Positions 31,244-41,628 of a stretch of DNA of 64,000 nucleotides are shown piece by piece. The stretch's first letter is position 1. The number at the start of each line of letters is the position of its first letter. The stretch is from Saccharina japonica (Eukaryota; Sar; Phaeophyceae; Laminariales; Laminariaceae): contig MEHQ01003017.1 of NCBI GenBank assembly GCA_008828725.1, positions 124,001-188,000 on the forward strand. Direction: 5' to 3'. Below the pieces are notes generated by a model, which worked only from the letters and a program-made list of their open reading frames with translations, was not told the DNA's origin and did no database searches. The translations under genes were made by a program, and so were the position numbers.

Positions 31244-32090
31244 CGAGGTCCGGGTCGGGGTGGTGGCCGCCGTTAGTCGAAGCCAAGAATATGCTCATCG
31301 TCCGGAACGAATACCTTAGGGTTTCGTTACAAAACGCTACCTCAGTAGAAACAGCATGGTTTTATGCGGGCACGTCTGAGAAGTTCGCCTGCGCGGGCAG
31401 TTTTACGGCCACTGAAATAAAAGTGCTATGATATACTGTAGTATGTAACCCGAAGCACAATCTCACGGCCTAAGTATAAAATTGAAACGTCTTGATTGCA
31501 ACACAATAATCAAATTCCGACGACTTTTGGGTTATACGTACGAATAAGGACTGATCCCGATTGATCCCCGTCACTCAGATAACGTTTCAGCCCCAAAAGC
31601 CAAAAGTGCTATGATATATACCTCTATACTCTATATTATATATACCGTAGCGCGCGTCATTCATCCCTCAACCGTCACTTTTCCCCGCTGAAGTCCCATC
31701 AGCAGAAAAGGGTGTATTAGCACCTGTCAGACGATAATCCATTTCCCGGAAAATTCTTTGGGTTCGAGTCGGGGCAGTGCTCTACTATGGATGGGCAAAA
31801 ATAAACACTACGCGAGAGGTGGTTCGGGGAGGGGGCGGCAAACGAAGGTTTGGTAGGGCTCCGGGGTCAGACCGATCGTGTTTTGAGTACAGTATTACGA
31901 ACCCGGGTTCGATTCTACTTCGCCCCTGTTTTGCTATGCCTCCGGAGTCAGACCGATGGCGTATGTATGAGTAATACGAACCCGGGTTCGATTCCACCTC
32001 GCTCCAAAAATGTGTGTGTGTTTTTTTTGCTTTTTTCGTGGCTGGTGACGCCCGTTTGGCTTTTTCGTGGCTGTGGACAACGCTCTGTGT
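31244..32090. other. tRNA-like fragments and a 75-bp duplication, no gene
   Basis: CCGGGGTCAGACCGATCG and GAACCCGGGTTCGATTC recur in two adjacent copies (31860-31930, 31940-32005). Each has a B-box-like GGGTTCGATTC, and GGGTTCGAGTCGGGG sits at 31760. None folds into a credible tRNA, and they look like SINE head remnants. Confidence 0.45.
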
Positions 32091-32094
32091 GGGA

Positions 32095-32195
32095 CATATC
32101 GAAGTATCACACCCAGCTTTCAAAGACAAATAAATAGGAGCTTCGGCGAAATCCTCGATCTCACAGTTGTTTTATTTTATTTAATTTTTATAAAT
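32095..32195 (+). mobile_element. Element G copy 3
   Basis: ATATCGAAGTATCACACCCAG, then AATCCTCGATCTCACAGTTG, followed by T-rich sequence. Confidence 0.6.
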
Positions 32196-32675
32196 ATATA
32201 ACGGGCGTGGATGGGATCAGGGTGCCTGGTGGGCCTCCGGCGGCTCCTGCGCAGGCGGGGCTAATTTTTTCCGTGCACCTTTCGGATGGGAGCCAGGGTG
32301 CCAAATAGGATGGGTCCACTGCGTGGTCAGGGTGTACCAAGCGGGATCAGGAAGAGGCCCGCACCACCTATAGAATTTTCCTGGACTTTTCCATTCGGAC
32401 CTTCTCTAAACTTGGCTATTATTAATAGTAACATGAACTGCCCATCAGGGTTAATATCAATATCCAATATCTGGTTACCGTTGTTAGTGTTGTTGTTCTC
32501 GCATATAGGCATTGCCAAAATCGAGGCCGTGATGATAAAACCAAGGTTCCACCAACCTGGTAGTGCTCGGATTCCTCAGGAAAATATCAAAACAGTGTCT
32601 GGCGTTTGTGAGCCATGAAGCATCAACGGTCCGTGTCCGCAAGGGCCACTGGATGAATTATACCGGGTATCATAG
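32196..32675. other. Dispersed repeat fragment, no gene
   Basis: 32225-32320 (GCCTCCGGCGGCTCCTGCG, GGGAGCCAGGGTGCCAAAT) is repeated, diverged, at 57030-57110. The plus frame 32286-32618 shows no domain. Confidence 0.4.
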
Positions 32676-32677
32676 GG

Positions 32678-32766
32678 AACACCAATTTTGGGCCGCAATG
32701 TAAGGACCATTGGGGTGTTGATGTTTGTGACCAAACGGTGCTTATATTTCCGAACGGTGTGGTTTA
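32678..32766. mobile_element. MITE-C copy
   Basis: ACCAATTTTGGGCCGCAATG-TAAGGACCATTGG at the left, AAACGGTGCTTATATTTCCG at the right. The ends are roughly complementary. Confidence 0.55.
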
Positions 32767-32776
32767 TAGGTGTGTG

Positions 32777-32872
32777 ACATGGATAGATGGGTGGATCGAT
32801 GGGTGGGTGGATCGATGGGCGGGTGGATCAATGGGTGGGTGGATCGATGGGTGGGTTCGTGGGTGCAAGCTT
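32777..32872. repeat. GGGTGGATCGAT minisatellite
   Basis: ATGGGTGGGTGGATCGATGG units, G-rich on the plus strand, about five copies. Confidence 0.85.
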
Positions 32873-33199
32873 ATGCTGTGGGGACGTTGCTTTTGTGAGA
32901 GTATCGTGTTCTGTGCGTGTTCTGAGCAAAACTCTTCTTGTCTGGTGGTACCAGTTATCTTGGCAACTACTGCGCACATTGACTACGTATACCTCGGTAT
33001 ATTCTACCTGGTACATTTGGAACAACCTCCTGCGTCAGCTGTGTTTCATGATGGACCATCGTCCAGTCTTGATTGAGTGTGTTTTTAATGGCTTGAGTAC
33101 GTGCCTTGTGTTGCTCTATGGTAGTAGGATTTTGGATGTCACGCAAGTTGTGCTCTCTACGTTCTTCGTTTTCTTGTGTTGTTTGCTACGACAGCATTG

Positions 33200-33780
33200 C
33201 ACAGATGCTCCCAGCATACTTCACACTCCGAGTATACTCAGAGTATCGAGTACATTCCGAGTACTGAGAGTATTAGGAGTAATGGCGGCCTAAATACTGC
33301 GAGTACTGGGAGTATGAGCAGTACTGATGGCCCAAGTATCGCGAGTACTGGGAGTATGACCAGTACAGAACCCGGAGTACAAGCATTACCCGCAGCATCG
33401 AACTCCGAAATACTTGTGAGTATCCGGTGGTATCCGCAGTACTAACCCTCGAAATTCTGCGAGTGCAAAAAGTACCTGAAGTATTTTTTTCTCGAAAATA
33501 CTCTAGTTACACTTCCAGGTACTGGGAGCTTCTGTGAAATGTAAAACGTTGCAAACGCCAGTCACTTGCTCCCAGAACCTGGGAGTAATGACGGCCGAGT
33601 CCTTACAATGATGCAAAGGTGCTCCTAGTATACTTGAATGCTCCGAGTATACTCGGAGTATCGGGTACATTTCGTACTCAGCGTGCTGAGAGTATGACAG
33701 TACTTGCGGCCTTGATACTGCCAGTTCTGGGAGTATGACCAGTACTAAAGGCCCAAACACTGCGAGTATATACGTGCTGA
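33200..33780. mobile_element. Element L copy 1 (GAGTACTCGGAGTA-rich)
   Basis: Two blocks of GAGTACTGGGAGTATGA-type repeats flank a spacer with CGCCAGTCACTTGCTCCCAG and TAATGACGGCCGAGT. The same block-spacer-block layout occurs at 46545-47315, so these are two copies of one element, not unrelated arrays. Confidence 0.75.
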
Positions 33781-34190
33781 AACGTTTTCTGAATGACCTA
33801 TTAAAGGCTCCTTACCCCAAGCTCGTTGGAATTTCACATTCTTGTGATGCAATACTTTTCATTGTTTTCTGAGGCCATGGGATCATTAATCGAGTATTAT
33901 ATATACGTCGTACACACTCGTAGCACTTTTCTTTTCCTCCAAAATCAGTGAGTTTTACTTACCATTAGTATATATTACATACTATTAGGGTATATTACTT
34001 ACGATTAGGGTATATTACTTACTATTAGGGTATATTACTTACTGTCAGTGTATATTACTTACTATTAGTATATATTACTCACTATTAGGGTATATTACTC
34101 ACCATTAGTATATATTACTTACTATGAGTGTAGAGCCCCCTCCTCAAGTAAGGAGCCTCATAAAAATATTGATGCACCTCTATCGTAGCA
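33781..34190. mobile_element. H-family element with an inner tandem array
   Basis: ACGTTTTCTGAATGACC, CACTTTTCTTTTCCTCCAAA and the right terminus CACCTCTATCGTAGCA match the element at 57415-57648. Between them a 20-bp unit near TATATTACTTACTATTAGGG has expanded to about nine copies (33955-34130). The left terminus is not recognisable. Confidence 0.6.
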
Positions 34191-34339
34191 CGCGTCAGTT
34201 CCAACAGAGGCTATACAAGGGTTAGTGTGTCTCTGTTCGTGTGTTGCTACTACCCGAGGGGCCCCGCCGCCCCCAAGAGGGTATAGGCAAGAGGGGGAGA
34301 AGAGTGGCATAAGAGTACATATATACAGTATGGACTCGC

Positions 34340-34580
34340 CAACAAGAAACGCCTACCTAATCTGAGCAAACCTCAAAACCTTATTGTGACACCATCCTTG
34401 CACAGCCTTGACCATACCCTATTTTTGTATAGGATTTAGTGTAGCTCTCGTCGCTGAGCACGATTTATTATTCCAATTTTCCTAAGCATCCCCCCAAAAG
34501 TGAGGTTTACCTGGTATGTTCTTATTGTGAATAGCCTTCTAAGGTTCTTTCTTGTTCCTGGGCCTATACTGTACTACGAG
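34340..34580 (+). mobile_element. D-family repeat copy
   Basis: CCAACAAGAAACGCCTACCT to CTTTCTTGTTCCTGGGCCTA, matching 57155-57375 along its length. Confidence 0.65.
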
Positions 34581-35588
34581 CGTTGTCTTTGGTCGATAAA
34601 AAGGGCTGCTTATTAGTTGGACTACAACAGTGATTGGGTGGCGGAAGTACGCCAACCAAGTTTTTACCAATATAAAAACACACTTGGAGTCTCAAACACG
34701 CGCCCTAGTCAGATACAACGACGCAGTGCTCCGCCCATTACCGGACGCAACTAACGGTGCAGGTAATGCCTAGGCAACTAATGCCAACTAATGCCAACTC
34801 ATAACTAGTCGGCAATTTACAGTCCTGCTATCGCATATTCCTAATGATAGACCGTCGCACCCGCCGGTTATATCTTGACCGACACACACTGTGTGATACC
34901 TGACGCCAGGCCTGTAAGACGGAAATCGCAACGTGTTAATACCAGGCGTGAACATAACTGGGCGACATGATGTATTCACCCATCATGACGTCGCAACTGG
35001 CGACAGGGTGGTCGCGACCCGCCAACAGACGAGGGCCAGTGCCCGAAAGCTTGGCTGTAACTACCGTTCGTTCTGCAAAGATGTGAGGCAGGCTTTTTTT
35101 TCGTCCCCAAGTGTGAGGTGGCCGCTGTATATGGCACGGGGTATCCCCTGAAAGGGTCGGACTACTGAGCAGGTCCTCGACGTTACTTGATTGCCGGTTA
35201 TTTCTCGCGTGGGTTGGTTGCCCGTTTTTCGTGTGCGTTGGGTGCTCGTCGTTACTCGCGTGCGTAGCTTGCTCAAGAGACAGAAGGTTTGCAGTTGTAC
35301 CCTGTACCCCCCCCCCCCCAAATAAAAGAGGTCGCGGTGAAGTTCTGAGGACAAAAGCTGTGATGCGTATATCTCATATTTGTCCCCTGTTTTCCGATCG
35401 AAAAAATACCTCCCAAGCAGTACGTACTCCGTTTCCGTACGTGTGTATTTCCTAGAAATTTACCCTGCCTTCCAGGGCAATGCCCTATATATCTCGAGCA
35501 CGAAAAAAACACGATATCGGAACATGATTTCGCCGTCTCGGTATTCGAATATCGCGATTTTAGTCTCCATCGCAAACTACGATTTCTA
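34581..35588. other. No gene recognised
   Basis: Short frames only. No repeat family was detected apart from a C run at 35310-35319. Confidence 0.35.
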
Positions 35589-35589
35589 T

Positions 35590-35693
35590 TTACGAAGGAA
35601 CATAGTAAACACGACCAAACATGCTTCGTAAAAATACTGTAATGTATAGGTTTTTGTGTACGTGATGGGTCCTGATTACTATGGTGCCCCGTA
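35590..35693. mobile_element. MITE-A copy 10 (diverged)
   Basis: TTACGAAGGAACATAGTAAA to TTACTATGGTGCCCCGTA. Confidence 0.7.
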
Positions 35694-35879
35694 CTACTGT
35701 AGCACTAGTGAAAAGCTCTGCAGCTTTGTGTTTATTTCGCGGCCAACCGAAAAAAAAAACACGATCGCGGCAGCAGATGAGCAACATATAAAACACGTCG
35801 TATAATACCGAAAGCACCTTCTCACAATGTGATGCCACTCTGTCCTCTTGATCATACCCACAACAGCTCTCACAATGTC

Positions 35880-36190
35880 ATACCACTCTGTCCTCTGCCG
35901 GAAAATATAGTCCCCTTTTGAACTCTGATGTGCTTAGTTAAATAAAACGTTGCTTGTATATAGTCACGGCCACCTCTGCCAGGAATATAGCCCCCTTTTG
36001 AACTCTGATATTAATATCAAACGTTGCTTAAATTATCGGCCATCCCATACACCGGAAATATAGTCCCCTTTCGATTTCTAATATGAAGACCAAACGTTGG
36101 TTATATACGGCCACCTCTGCCGGAAAAAAGTCCCCTTTTGGACCCTGATATGAATATCAAACGTTGCTTATATTTATTGGCCAGCGTGGT
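35880..36190. repeat. Tandem array of MITE-C-like units, about 75 bp
   Basis: Four units, each with GCCGGAAATATAGTCCCCTT, TTGAACTCTGATATGAATA, CAAACGTTGCTTATAT and CGGCCACCTCTGCC. The first begins ACCACTCTG, as MITE-C does. Confidence 0.75.
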
Positions 36191-36227
36191 ACACGATATG
36201 ATACACACCGACATGCTATTAATTGTT

Positions 36228-36975
36228 GAAATACCACTTTTGGCGGAAATGTAAGGACCGTTGGGGTATACATGTGAAATATCAAACGCTCCTCAAGGAC
36301 CGTTGGGGTATACGTGTGAAATACCCCAAAGATCCTTAAGGACCGTTGGGGTATACGTGTGAAATATCAAACGATCCTTAAGGATCGTTGGGGTATACGT
36401 TTGAAATATCAAACGATCCTTAAGGACCGTTGGGGTATACGTGTGAAATATCAAACAATCTTAACCCGTCGGGGTATACGTGTGAAGTATCAAACGCTCC
36501 TTAAGGAGCGTTGGGGTATACGTGTGAAATATCAAACGACTCATGAGGACCGTTGTGATATACGTGTGAAATTCCCCAACTATCCTTAAGGACCGTTGGG
36601 GTATACGTATGAAATATCAAACGATCCTTTAGGACCGTTAGGGTATACGTGTGAAACATCATACGATCCTTAAGGACCGTTGGGGTATACGTGTGAAATA
36701 TCAAACGATCCTTAAGGACCGTTGATCCTTAAGGGCCGTTGGGGTATACGTGTGAAATATCCCAACGATCCTTGAGGACCATTGGGGTATACGTGTGACA
36801 TATTAAACAATCCTGGAGGACCGTTGGGGTATACGTGTGAAATACCCCAACGATCCTTAAGGACCGTTGAGGTATACGTGTGAAATATCAAACGACCCTT
36901 AAGGACCGGACCGTTGGGGTATACATGTGAAATATCATACGATCCTTATATTTTCGTCCACATTTTGTAGGACAC
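36228..36975. repeat. 42-bp satellite grown inside a MITE-C copy
   Basis: The left end TACCACTTTTGGCGGAAATG and right end ATCCTTATATTTTCGTCCAC are the two complementary ends of a MITE-C. Between them a 42-bp unit (AAGGACCGTTGGGGTATACG, TGTGAAATATCAAACGATCC) repeats about 15 times. The unit junction AACGATCCTTAAGGACCGTT is itself a near-perfect palindrome. Confidence 0.85.
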
Positions 36976-36977
36976 CA

Positions 36978-37095
36978 TTACGGGGCACCATAGTAAATAG
37001 GACCAAATATTGTAAGTAAAAATAGGGAAATATATAGTTTTTTTTTGGTGTACCGTAGGTCCTATTTTACTAGTGTTTACTATGCCCCCCCGGAA
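36978..37095. mobile_element. MITE-A copy 11
   Basis: TTACGGGGCACCATAGTAAA to GTTTACTATGCCCCCCCGGAA. Confidence 0.8.
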
Positions 37096-37121
37096 TGACT
37101 ACTCTTGTCACACTTATCACT

Positions 37122-37375
37122 ATCACGGGGGACCATAGTAAACACTAGTAACACTAGTAAACACTAGTAAATAGGACCCGCGGTACACACACACAAACCT
37201 ATCACCCGTAGTTCGCGAAGTCGAAGCATGACATGATATCACACTCAGCTATTAATAGCAAAGATGAGTTTCGACGAAATCCTCGATCTCACAGCTGTTT
37301 TTTTTTTTTTTTTTCTCTCTGTACTATTTCTACTAACAACATGTGGACCTATTTACTATGCCCCCCCCCGTATTA
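37122..37375. mobile_element. MITE-A copy 12, split by element G
   Basis: Left half 37122-37204 (CACGGGGGACCATAGTAAAC, with an extra ACACTAGTAA duplication) and right half 37315-37375 (ACTATTTCTACTAACAACAT, TTTACTATGCCCCCCCCCG) make one MITE-A, interrupted by the G copy at 37205-37314. G therefore inserted after this MITE-A. Confidence 0.75.
37205..37314 (+). mobile_element. Element G copy 4, nested in MITE-A
   Basis: CCGTAGTTCGCGAAGTCGAA, CACTCAG, a CTATTAATAG scar (37249-37258), CAAAGATGAGTTTCGACG, TCCTCGATCTCACAGCTG and a T run. Confidence 0.75.
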
Positions 37376-38127
37376 ATGTGTTGTGGGTTCAAATTTGGCG
37401 TATGGGGGCGAGGCCATTGTGGTGGGGTGCTTTGAAACGGAACCCGAAACTCCAGGCGAAATCTATCAACCCTCTTGGGAGTTGATTAACTTGATTGTAG
37501 TATAGACGGGAAAATTGACGGTAACAAACAGTGACGGTTACAGCAGTAGTAGTAACGGCCACTGCGTGATTGGCGGGAACCCTCTTGGTAGTTGATCAGC
37601 TTGATTATAGTACAGACTGGAAAATTGACGGTTGCAGCAGTGACGGTTACAGTAGTAACGGCCATTGCGTGATTGGAGGGAACCCTCTTGGGAATTGATT
37701 AACTTGAATATTGTACGAGTATATACGGGAAAATAGACGGTTACAAGCAGTGACGGTTACAGCAGTAATAGTAACGGCCACTGCGTGAGTTACAATGGTT
37801 GATTCAACGCAAGGAGTCGCGCCGCACGGGTGGCGACACGATCCTACCCTAGCTTATACTGCTGGGCTCTCACGCTGCTCGTATGTATATATATATATAT
37901 ACGACTAGACGGTTGTTAGCACCAAATTTGCCATTGTTTGGACTGGAAGGAGTTGATGGCGGGTACGTTAGAGTAGTGCGCGCGAAAGTGCTAAGCTCCT
38001 CTTGACTTTTGTGACTCACACTGAAAATACTCATCGAGAGCCATCATTGTCTCGTCTCTGAAGCCGCATCGAAGCGCGCGTGGGCGCTATGATATGTTCT
38101 CCCCGCGTACCGGATACCCTCTGTACT
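37376..38127. repeat. Three diverged tandem units of about 110-120 bp
   Basis: GGGAACCCTCTTGG-AGTTGAT, ACGGGAAAATTGACGGTTAC and AGTAACGGCCACTGCGTGA recur at 37470, 37575 and 37680. The rest of the stretch has no recognised feature. Confidence 0.7.
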
Positions 38128-38216
38128 GTGTTACTCCGGTCTGAAATATAAAGACCGTTGGTATTGTATCCTTTAATCCAAATGCTCCTTGCGTTAAGGG
38201 ACAGGGGGGGTTTCCA
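38128..38216. mobile_element. MITE-C copy
   Basis: TACTCCGGTCTGAAATATAA-AGACCGTTGG at the left and CTCCTTGCGTTAAGGGACAGG at the right are complementary ends. Closely similar to 41447-41537. Confidence 0.6.
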
Positions 38217-38264
38217 TGTACAATACCGTATGATACGCATGATAAAACGCTATTAATAGCTTGC

Positions 38265-38280
38265 CTTAGGGTTAGGGTTA
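38265..38280 (+). repeat. Interstitial TTAGGG repeat
   Basis: TTAGGGTTAGGGTTA beside a CTATTAATAG scar (38250-38259) and upstream of element G copy 5. Confidence 0.7.
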
Positions 38281-38299
38281 TAGGGATGTACATCCTGCA

Positions 38300-38415
38300 T
38301 GAGGACATGTAAAACCCGTAGTACGCGCGATTGAAGTATCACGCACAGTAGTTTTTGCCAAGTTGAGTTTCTCGACGAATGCTCGATCTAACAGCGGTTT
38401 TTTTTATTTTATTTT
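38300..38415 (+). mobile_element. Element G copy 5
   Basis: CATGAGGACATGTAAAACCC, GCGCGATTGAAGTATCACGC, TGCTCGATCTAACAGCGG and T-rich end. Confidence 0.65.
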
Positions 38416-38905
38416 TATAAATACTTCGAAGTATTAGGATTACGTTCGTTTTTTCTTCGACTGTTAAACTGTACAGCACGATCAACCAGCACTGGCAGCA
38501 CCGACATCACGGGTTGGCGATGGTGGTCACGCAAGGTTAAGCCTAGAAAATCGTACATACACACGAACATAACGGGGATAAAAAAAAAACAATTTCCGTA
38601 TTTTTTCCGGACGGTTTAGTTTTCTGTTGATGGCCTTGATTTTGCCCAAAAGACGGCCCGACCGTACAGCAGAAACAAGATTCGTCCGTCCAGTGTGCTA
38701 TAAGAGCGGCCCCTCTTCATCTTGCGTCGGGTAGGCCCTTCATTCTTCAACCAAATCTCTCGATAAATTGTGTTCACGGTACATAAGCCCTCTAACCCTC
38801 TCTTCAAAGCCCGCCTATTTTTTTATCCCCTGGAGTCCGGTTTTGGGGGACAAGGTGGCTTGGAATTTGACTTGTATGTGTGTTTATGCTATATAGTGCA
38901 TTTGT
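38416..38905. other. Unassigned; one minus frame
   Basis: A minus frame at 38616-38807 (63 codons, MKRGLEGLCTVNTIYREIWL...) looks protein-like in composition but I cannot place it. It could be a transposon remnant. Confidence 0.3.
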
Positions 38906-39012
38906 ATGACGGGGGACCATGGTAAATAGGACCAAATATTGTTACTAAAAAGAGGTAAATGTATAGGTTTTTGTGTGTTCCGTAGGTCCTATGTACTGTG
39001 GTCCCCCGTAGC
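38906..39012. mobile_element. MITE-A copy 13
   Basis: GACGGGGGACCATGGTAAAT to GTGGTCCCCCGTAG. Confidence 0.8.
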
Positions 39013-39014
39013 AG

Positions 39015-39110
39015 GAGCGTCAAAACCTTTTTAGAACTGCAGTCCCGTTTCGAGGACATATTACTTGAAATTGGAGTCAAAAATATGTTCCTGGACAGTG
39101 CACCAGTGAA
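39015..39110. repeat. N-family repeat copy
   Basis: AACTGCAGTCCCGTTTCGAGG, ATTACTTGAAATTGGAGTCA: same family as 27590-27780. Confidence 0.6.
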
Positions 39111-39720
39111 AGGGTTGAGCTCTTACAGGCTGACTTCGCCCTTCCTGACCGCTTGAACGTGTCGTGTGGACCCGCATACGGCTACGTATCCCCCTTGTTT
39201 TGCCCAGTGCACCGTTGGAAGAATGACTGCCCGTGCCAACGGTGCCTCCATGAGCCTGTCAGACTGCGCCGGTTATACATACACGGTGTTGACTTTACTG
39301 GAGATACGTACGAACCCTACGTATATAGCTCAGCCGAGATTTTCTTCCGGTAGAGTTACAGCCGCGCATGTTGTTTATTGTCTTTTGGCATTAAACCCGT
39401 TATTTTCCGCCCAACATCATCAGTATATAGACCCCCGTGCATCTGCTGTTTTTTTAATCACATTATGGCCGTTGTCTCCGTCCAACGGCATCAAATCAGT
39501 ACACCCCGTGTTCTTCGTCCTAGAGAGATACAACCAAATTAGGGGGTCCAAGGACTTTGAGGCGGAGGAAACCAAAACGCAGCCGTGCTTGGGGTGTGAT
39601 ACGCTCTTGGCATATGTTGTAGGAGCTGAGGTTGTTAGGCGTAAGGGTGGCGAGGGTAGCCACTTCCGCTGCAGGCCATTTTTTGACGTCATCTCGCCCT
39701 ACTAAAAAAAACACAATTAG
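39111..39720. other. Open plus frame without a recognised domain
   Basis: A 179-codon plus frame (39166-39705) contains KDFEAEETKTQPCLGCDTLL and ends HFRCRPFFDVISPY. Composition is mixed, there is no homology I recognise, and splice signals are absent. It may be a decayed element. Confidence 0.3.
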
Positions 39721-39814
39721 TTACCACTCCTTGGCCGATAATATAGTAAACTTTTGATGTTCACACCAGAGTCTGAACGGGGGTTATATTCCCGGACATA
39801 AGCCAGAGTAGTAA
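39721..39814. mobile_element. MITE-C copy (diverged)
   Basis: TTACCACTCCTTGGCCGATA at the left, AAGCCAGAGTAGTAA at the right. Confidence 0.55.
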
Positions 39815-39896
39815 GTAGTTCACCCCTTCATATAAATCCCCCTGAAAATTGGTATTGTTTCAGAGACCCCGGTTGACACGAAACATACCAGGAGAT

Positions 39897-40625
39897 GGCT
39901 AGGCAAGGGGGAAAACGTACCGCTGTCAACAAGGGTGTAGGGCCGAGTGTTCCACACTAAACCCTAGTAGTTTGGCGCCCTTCAAGGTAGACTATTTCCG
40001 GGTGGGCATATGTTGTAAGACATACTATTTAGTAGTACTAGTATATAGTAATCAGAACCCATGATGGACCCAAAAAGCCTTGTATCCCCCTATGTTTCTT
40101 AACCAAGTTTTGGTTCTGATTACTATGTTCCCCTGTAATAATAGAAATGTGTCGGTATGCCGTCTGTCAAAGGGGCGAAAATGGGAGGAGACAGCACTTT
40201 CACCCCTTGACAAGACAGCAGATTTTGACTTAATTTTGCCTTGATTTTGACCTTTTGACTGACACCAAACTGGTAGGTTCTAGTGTCACCAAACTATTAT
40301 AGTAGGTTTTAGTGTGGAACACGTGGCCAATTTGCCTTAATTTGCCTTGACTGGCACCAATTTTTTGCCTTAATTTTCCCTCTTGACTTGACACCCAAAC
40401 TGGTTGGTTTTAGTGTCACGAAACTATTAAAGCAGGGTTTAGTGAGAAACACTCGGCTAAATTTGCCTTAATTTGCCTAGAATGACACCAAACTGGTAGG
40501 TTTTACGGAACACTCGGTCAAATCGGCCTTAATTTTCCTCGACTGGTACCAAACTAGTAGGTTTTGGTGTGGAATACTCGACCCTATACACGCCCTTGAC
40601 AGCTTGACAGCGCTCGTTTTGCCTT
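39897..40625. mobile_element. Long-TIR element J with inner repeats
   Basis: Left terminus GAGTGTTCCACACTAAACCC-TAGTAGTTTGG; right terminus, inverted, GAGTATTCCACACCAAAACC-TACTAGTTTGG. Similarity extends outward to GCTGTCAA. The interior repeats ACCAAACTGGTAGGTTTTAG and TTTGCCTTAATTTGCCT four or five times. MITE-A copy 14 lies inside. Confidence 0.7.
40042..40140. mobile_element. MITE-A copy 14 (variant), inside element J
   Basis: TATAGTAATCAGAACCCATG to GGTTCTGATTACTATGTTCC-CCTGTAATA. It resembles copy 10, with ATCAG in place of AATAG. Confidence 0.65.
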
Positions 40626-40891
40626 TTGCTTGACATGTCTCCTGTCATGTTCGGTCAAAAGGGGGGTGATCGCGCCGTCTCCTGACGCCATCTTTGGTTT
40701 CCGCTGTTCTCCCCCCTTTGGCCTTTTTTTGAAGAGAGGGGTTCCCTTCCGCTGACCTTCGGTTATGTTACTTCCATCTCTTTTTTGCTGCCAACCGACT
40801 GCCTTGCATGTAAAATTGACGCAACAAGGTCAAGTGGTGGACTAAGGCGCAACGTTCAACTTTTTTTTCTTCTTTTTTTCCGTTTTTTTTT
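40626..40891. other. No feature recognised
   Basis: Short T-rich tracts only. Confidence 0.35.
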
Positions 40892-41085
40892 GCCAATTCC
40901 ATGTATCATCTTCGCACTTCTTTTCTCTCTCGCCTTCCTAGTCGTAACTCAGATCCAGGCTCACAAAGTAGGCTCTTCTCCCCTCCTCCCCACTACGGTT
41001 CCTGCCTTGCATTTTTTATCGCGAGAAGACTTCAGCTTTTTCTTCCCTCGTCGACTCGCATCGAACTTGCTTGTGTTGGCTTGAC
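40892..41085 (-). mobile_element. SINE-S fragment (minus)
   Basis: Minus-strand body from CGATGCGAGTCGACGAGGGA through TCGCGATAAAAAATGCAAG and CTGGATCTGAGTTACGACTA to a GCGAAGATGATACATGGAAT end. The head is missing. Confidence 0.7.
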
Positions 41086-41446
41086 GTCGCATGCATGCCT
41101 ACCAGTTTTGCTCGTGGTTTGGGGGCTTGAAGTGGTGTCGCGATGACAACAACAGCCGCTAAACTTTTGTGAACGCTCCACCTCCTTAACGACCAAAAGT
41201 TTGCCTGTCACGAGTGCCGCGTCCCCGGATCTTCCGACTTGAACGGTCGATGTCGCCCTCGAGACGGACTCGCAAACACCATATGCATACGGAGTGGTTT
41301 TTTTAAAAATTGGGTTTCTTTGCCGTGCGAGGAGCTGCTGTAAATCGTAAATGCCTCTCAACGGTCTGAGGTTCACGTCGAGTATATTGAGGTCGCCCGA
41401 GATCGGCATTGGCCAGGCGTAACCTTTGTTGCTGGTCACGACCTGG

Positions 41447-41537
41447 ACTATGCTACTCTTGGTCCAAAATATAAAAACCGTTTGATAGTAGCCTTTAATC
41501 CAAATGCTCCTTACGTTAAGGGACAGGGTGGTTTCCA
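41447..41537. mobile_element. MITE-C copy
   Basis: GCTACTCTTGGTCCAAAATA-TAAAAACCGTTTG at the left, CTCCTTACGTTAAGGGACAGG-GTGGTT at the right. Near-identical core to 38128-38216, so the similar peptides read from both sites are repeat-derived. Confidence 0.65.
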
Positions 41538-41628
41538 TCTTTTCATGTTGTGCGTTGAGAACCCTTACTCTGTTTTTCTCCCTCACTGCGTTGGTGGTAC
41601 GGTTTCGTCCTACCCACCAGGTACATAC

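Noticed and set aside
36228..36975. CRISPR-like array
   Set aside because: Units are contiguous 42-bp tandem repeats without unique spacers, in a eukaryotic setting and inside MITE-C ends.
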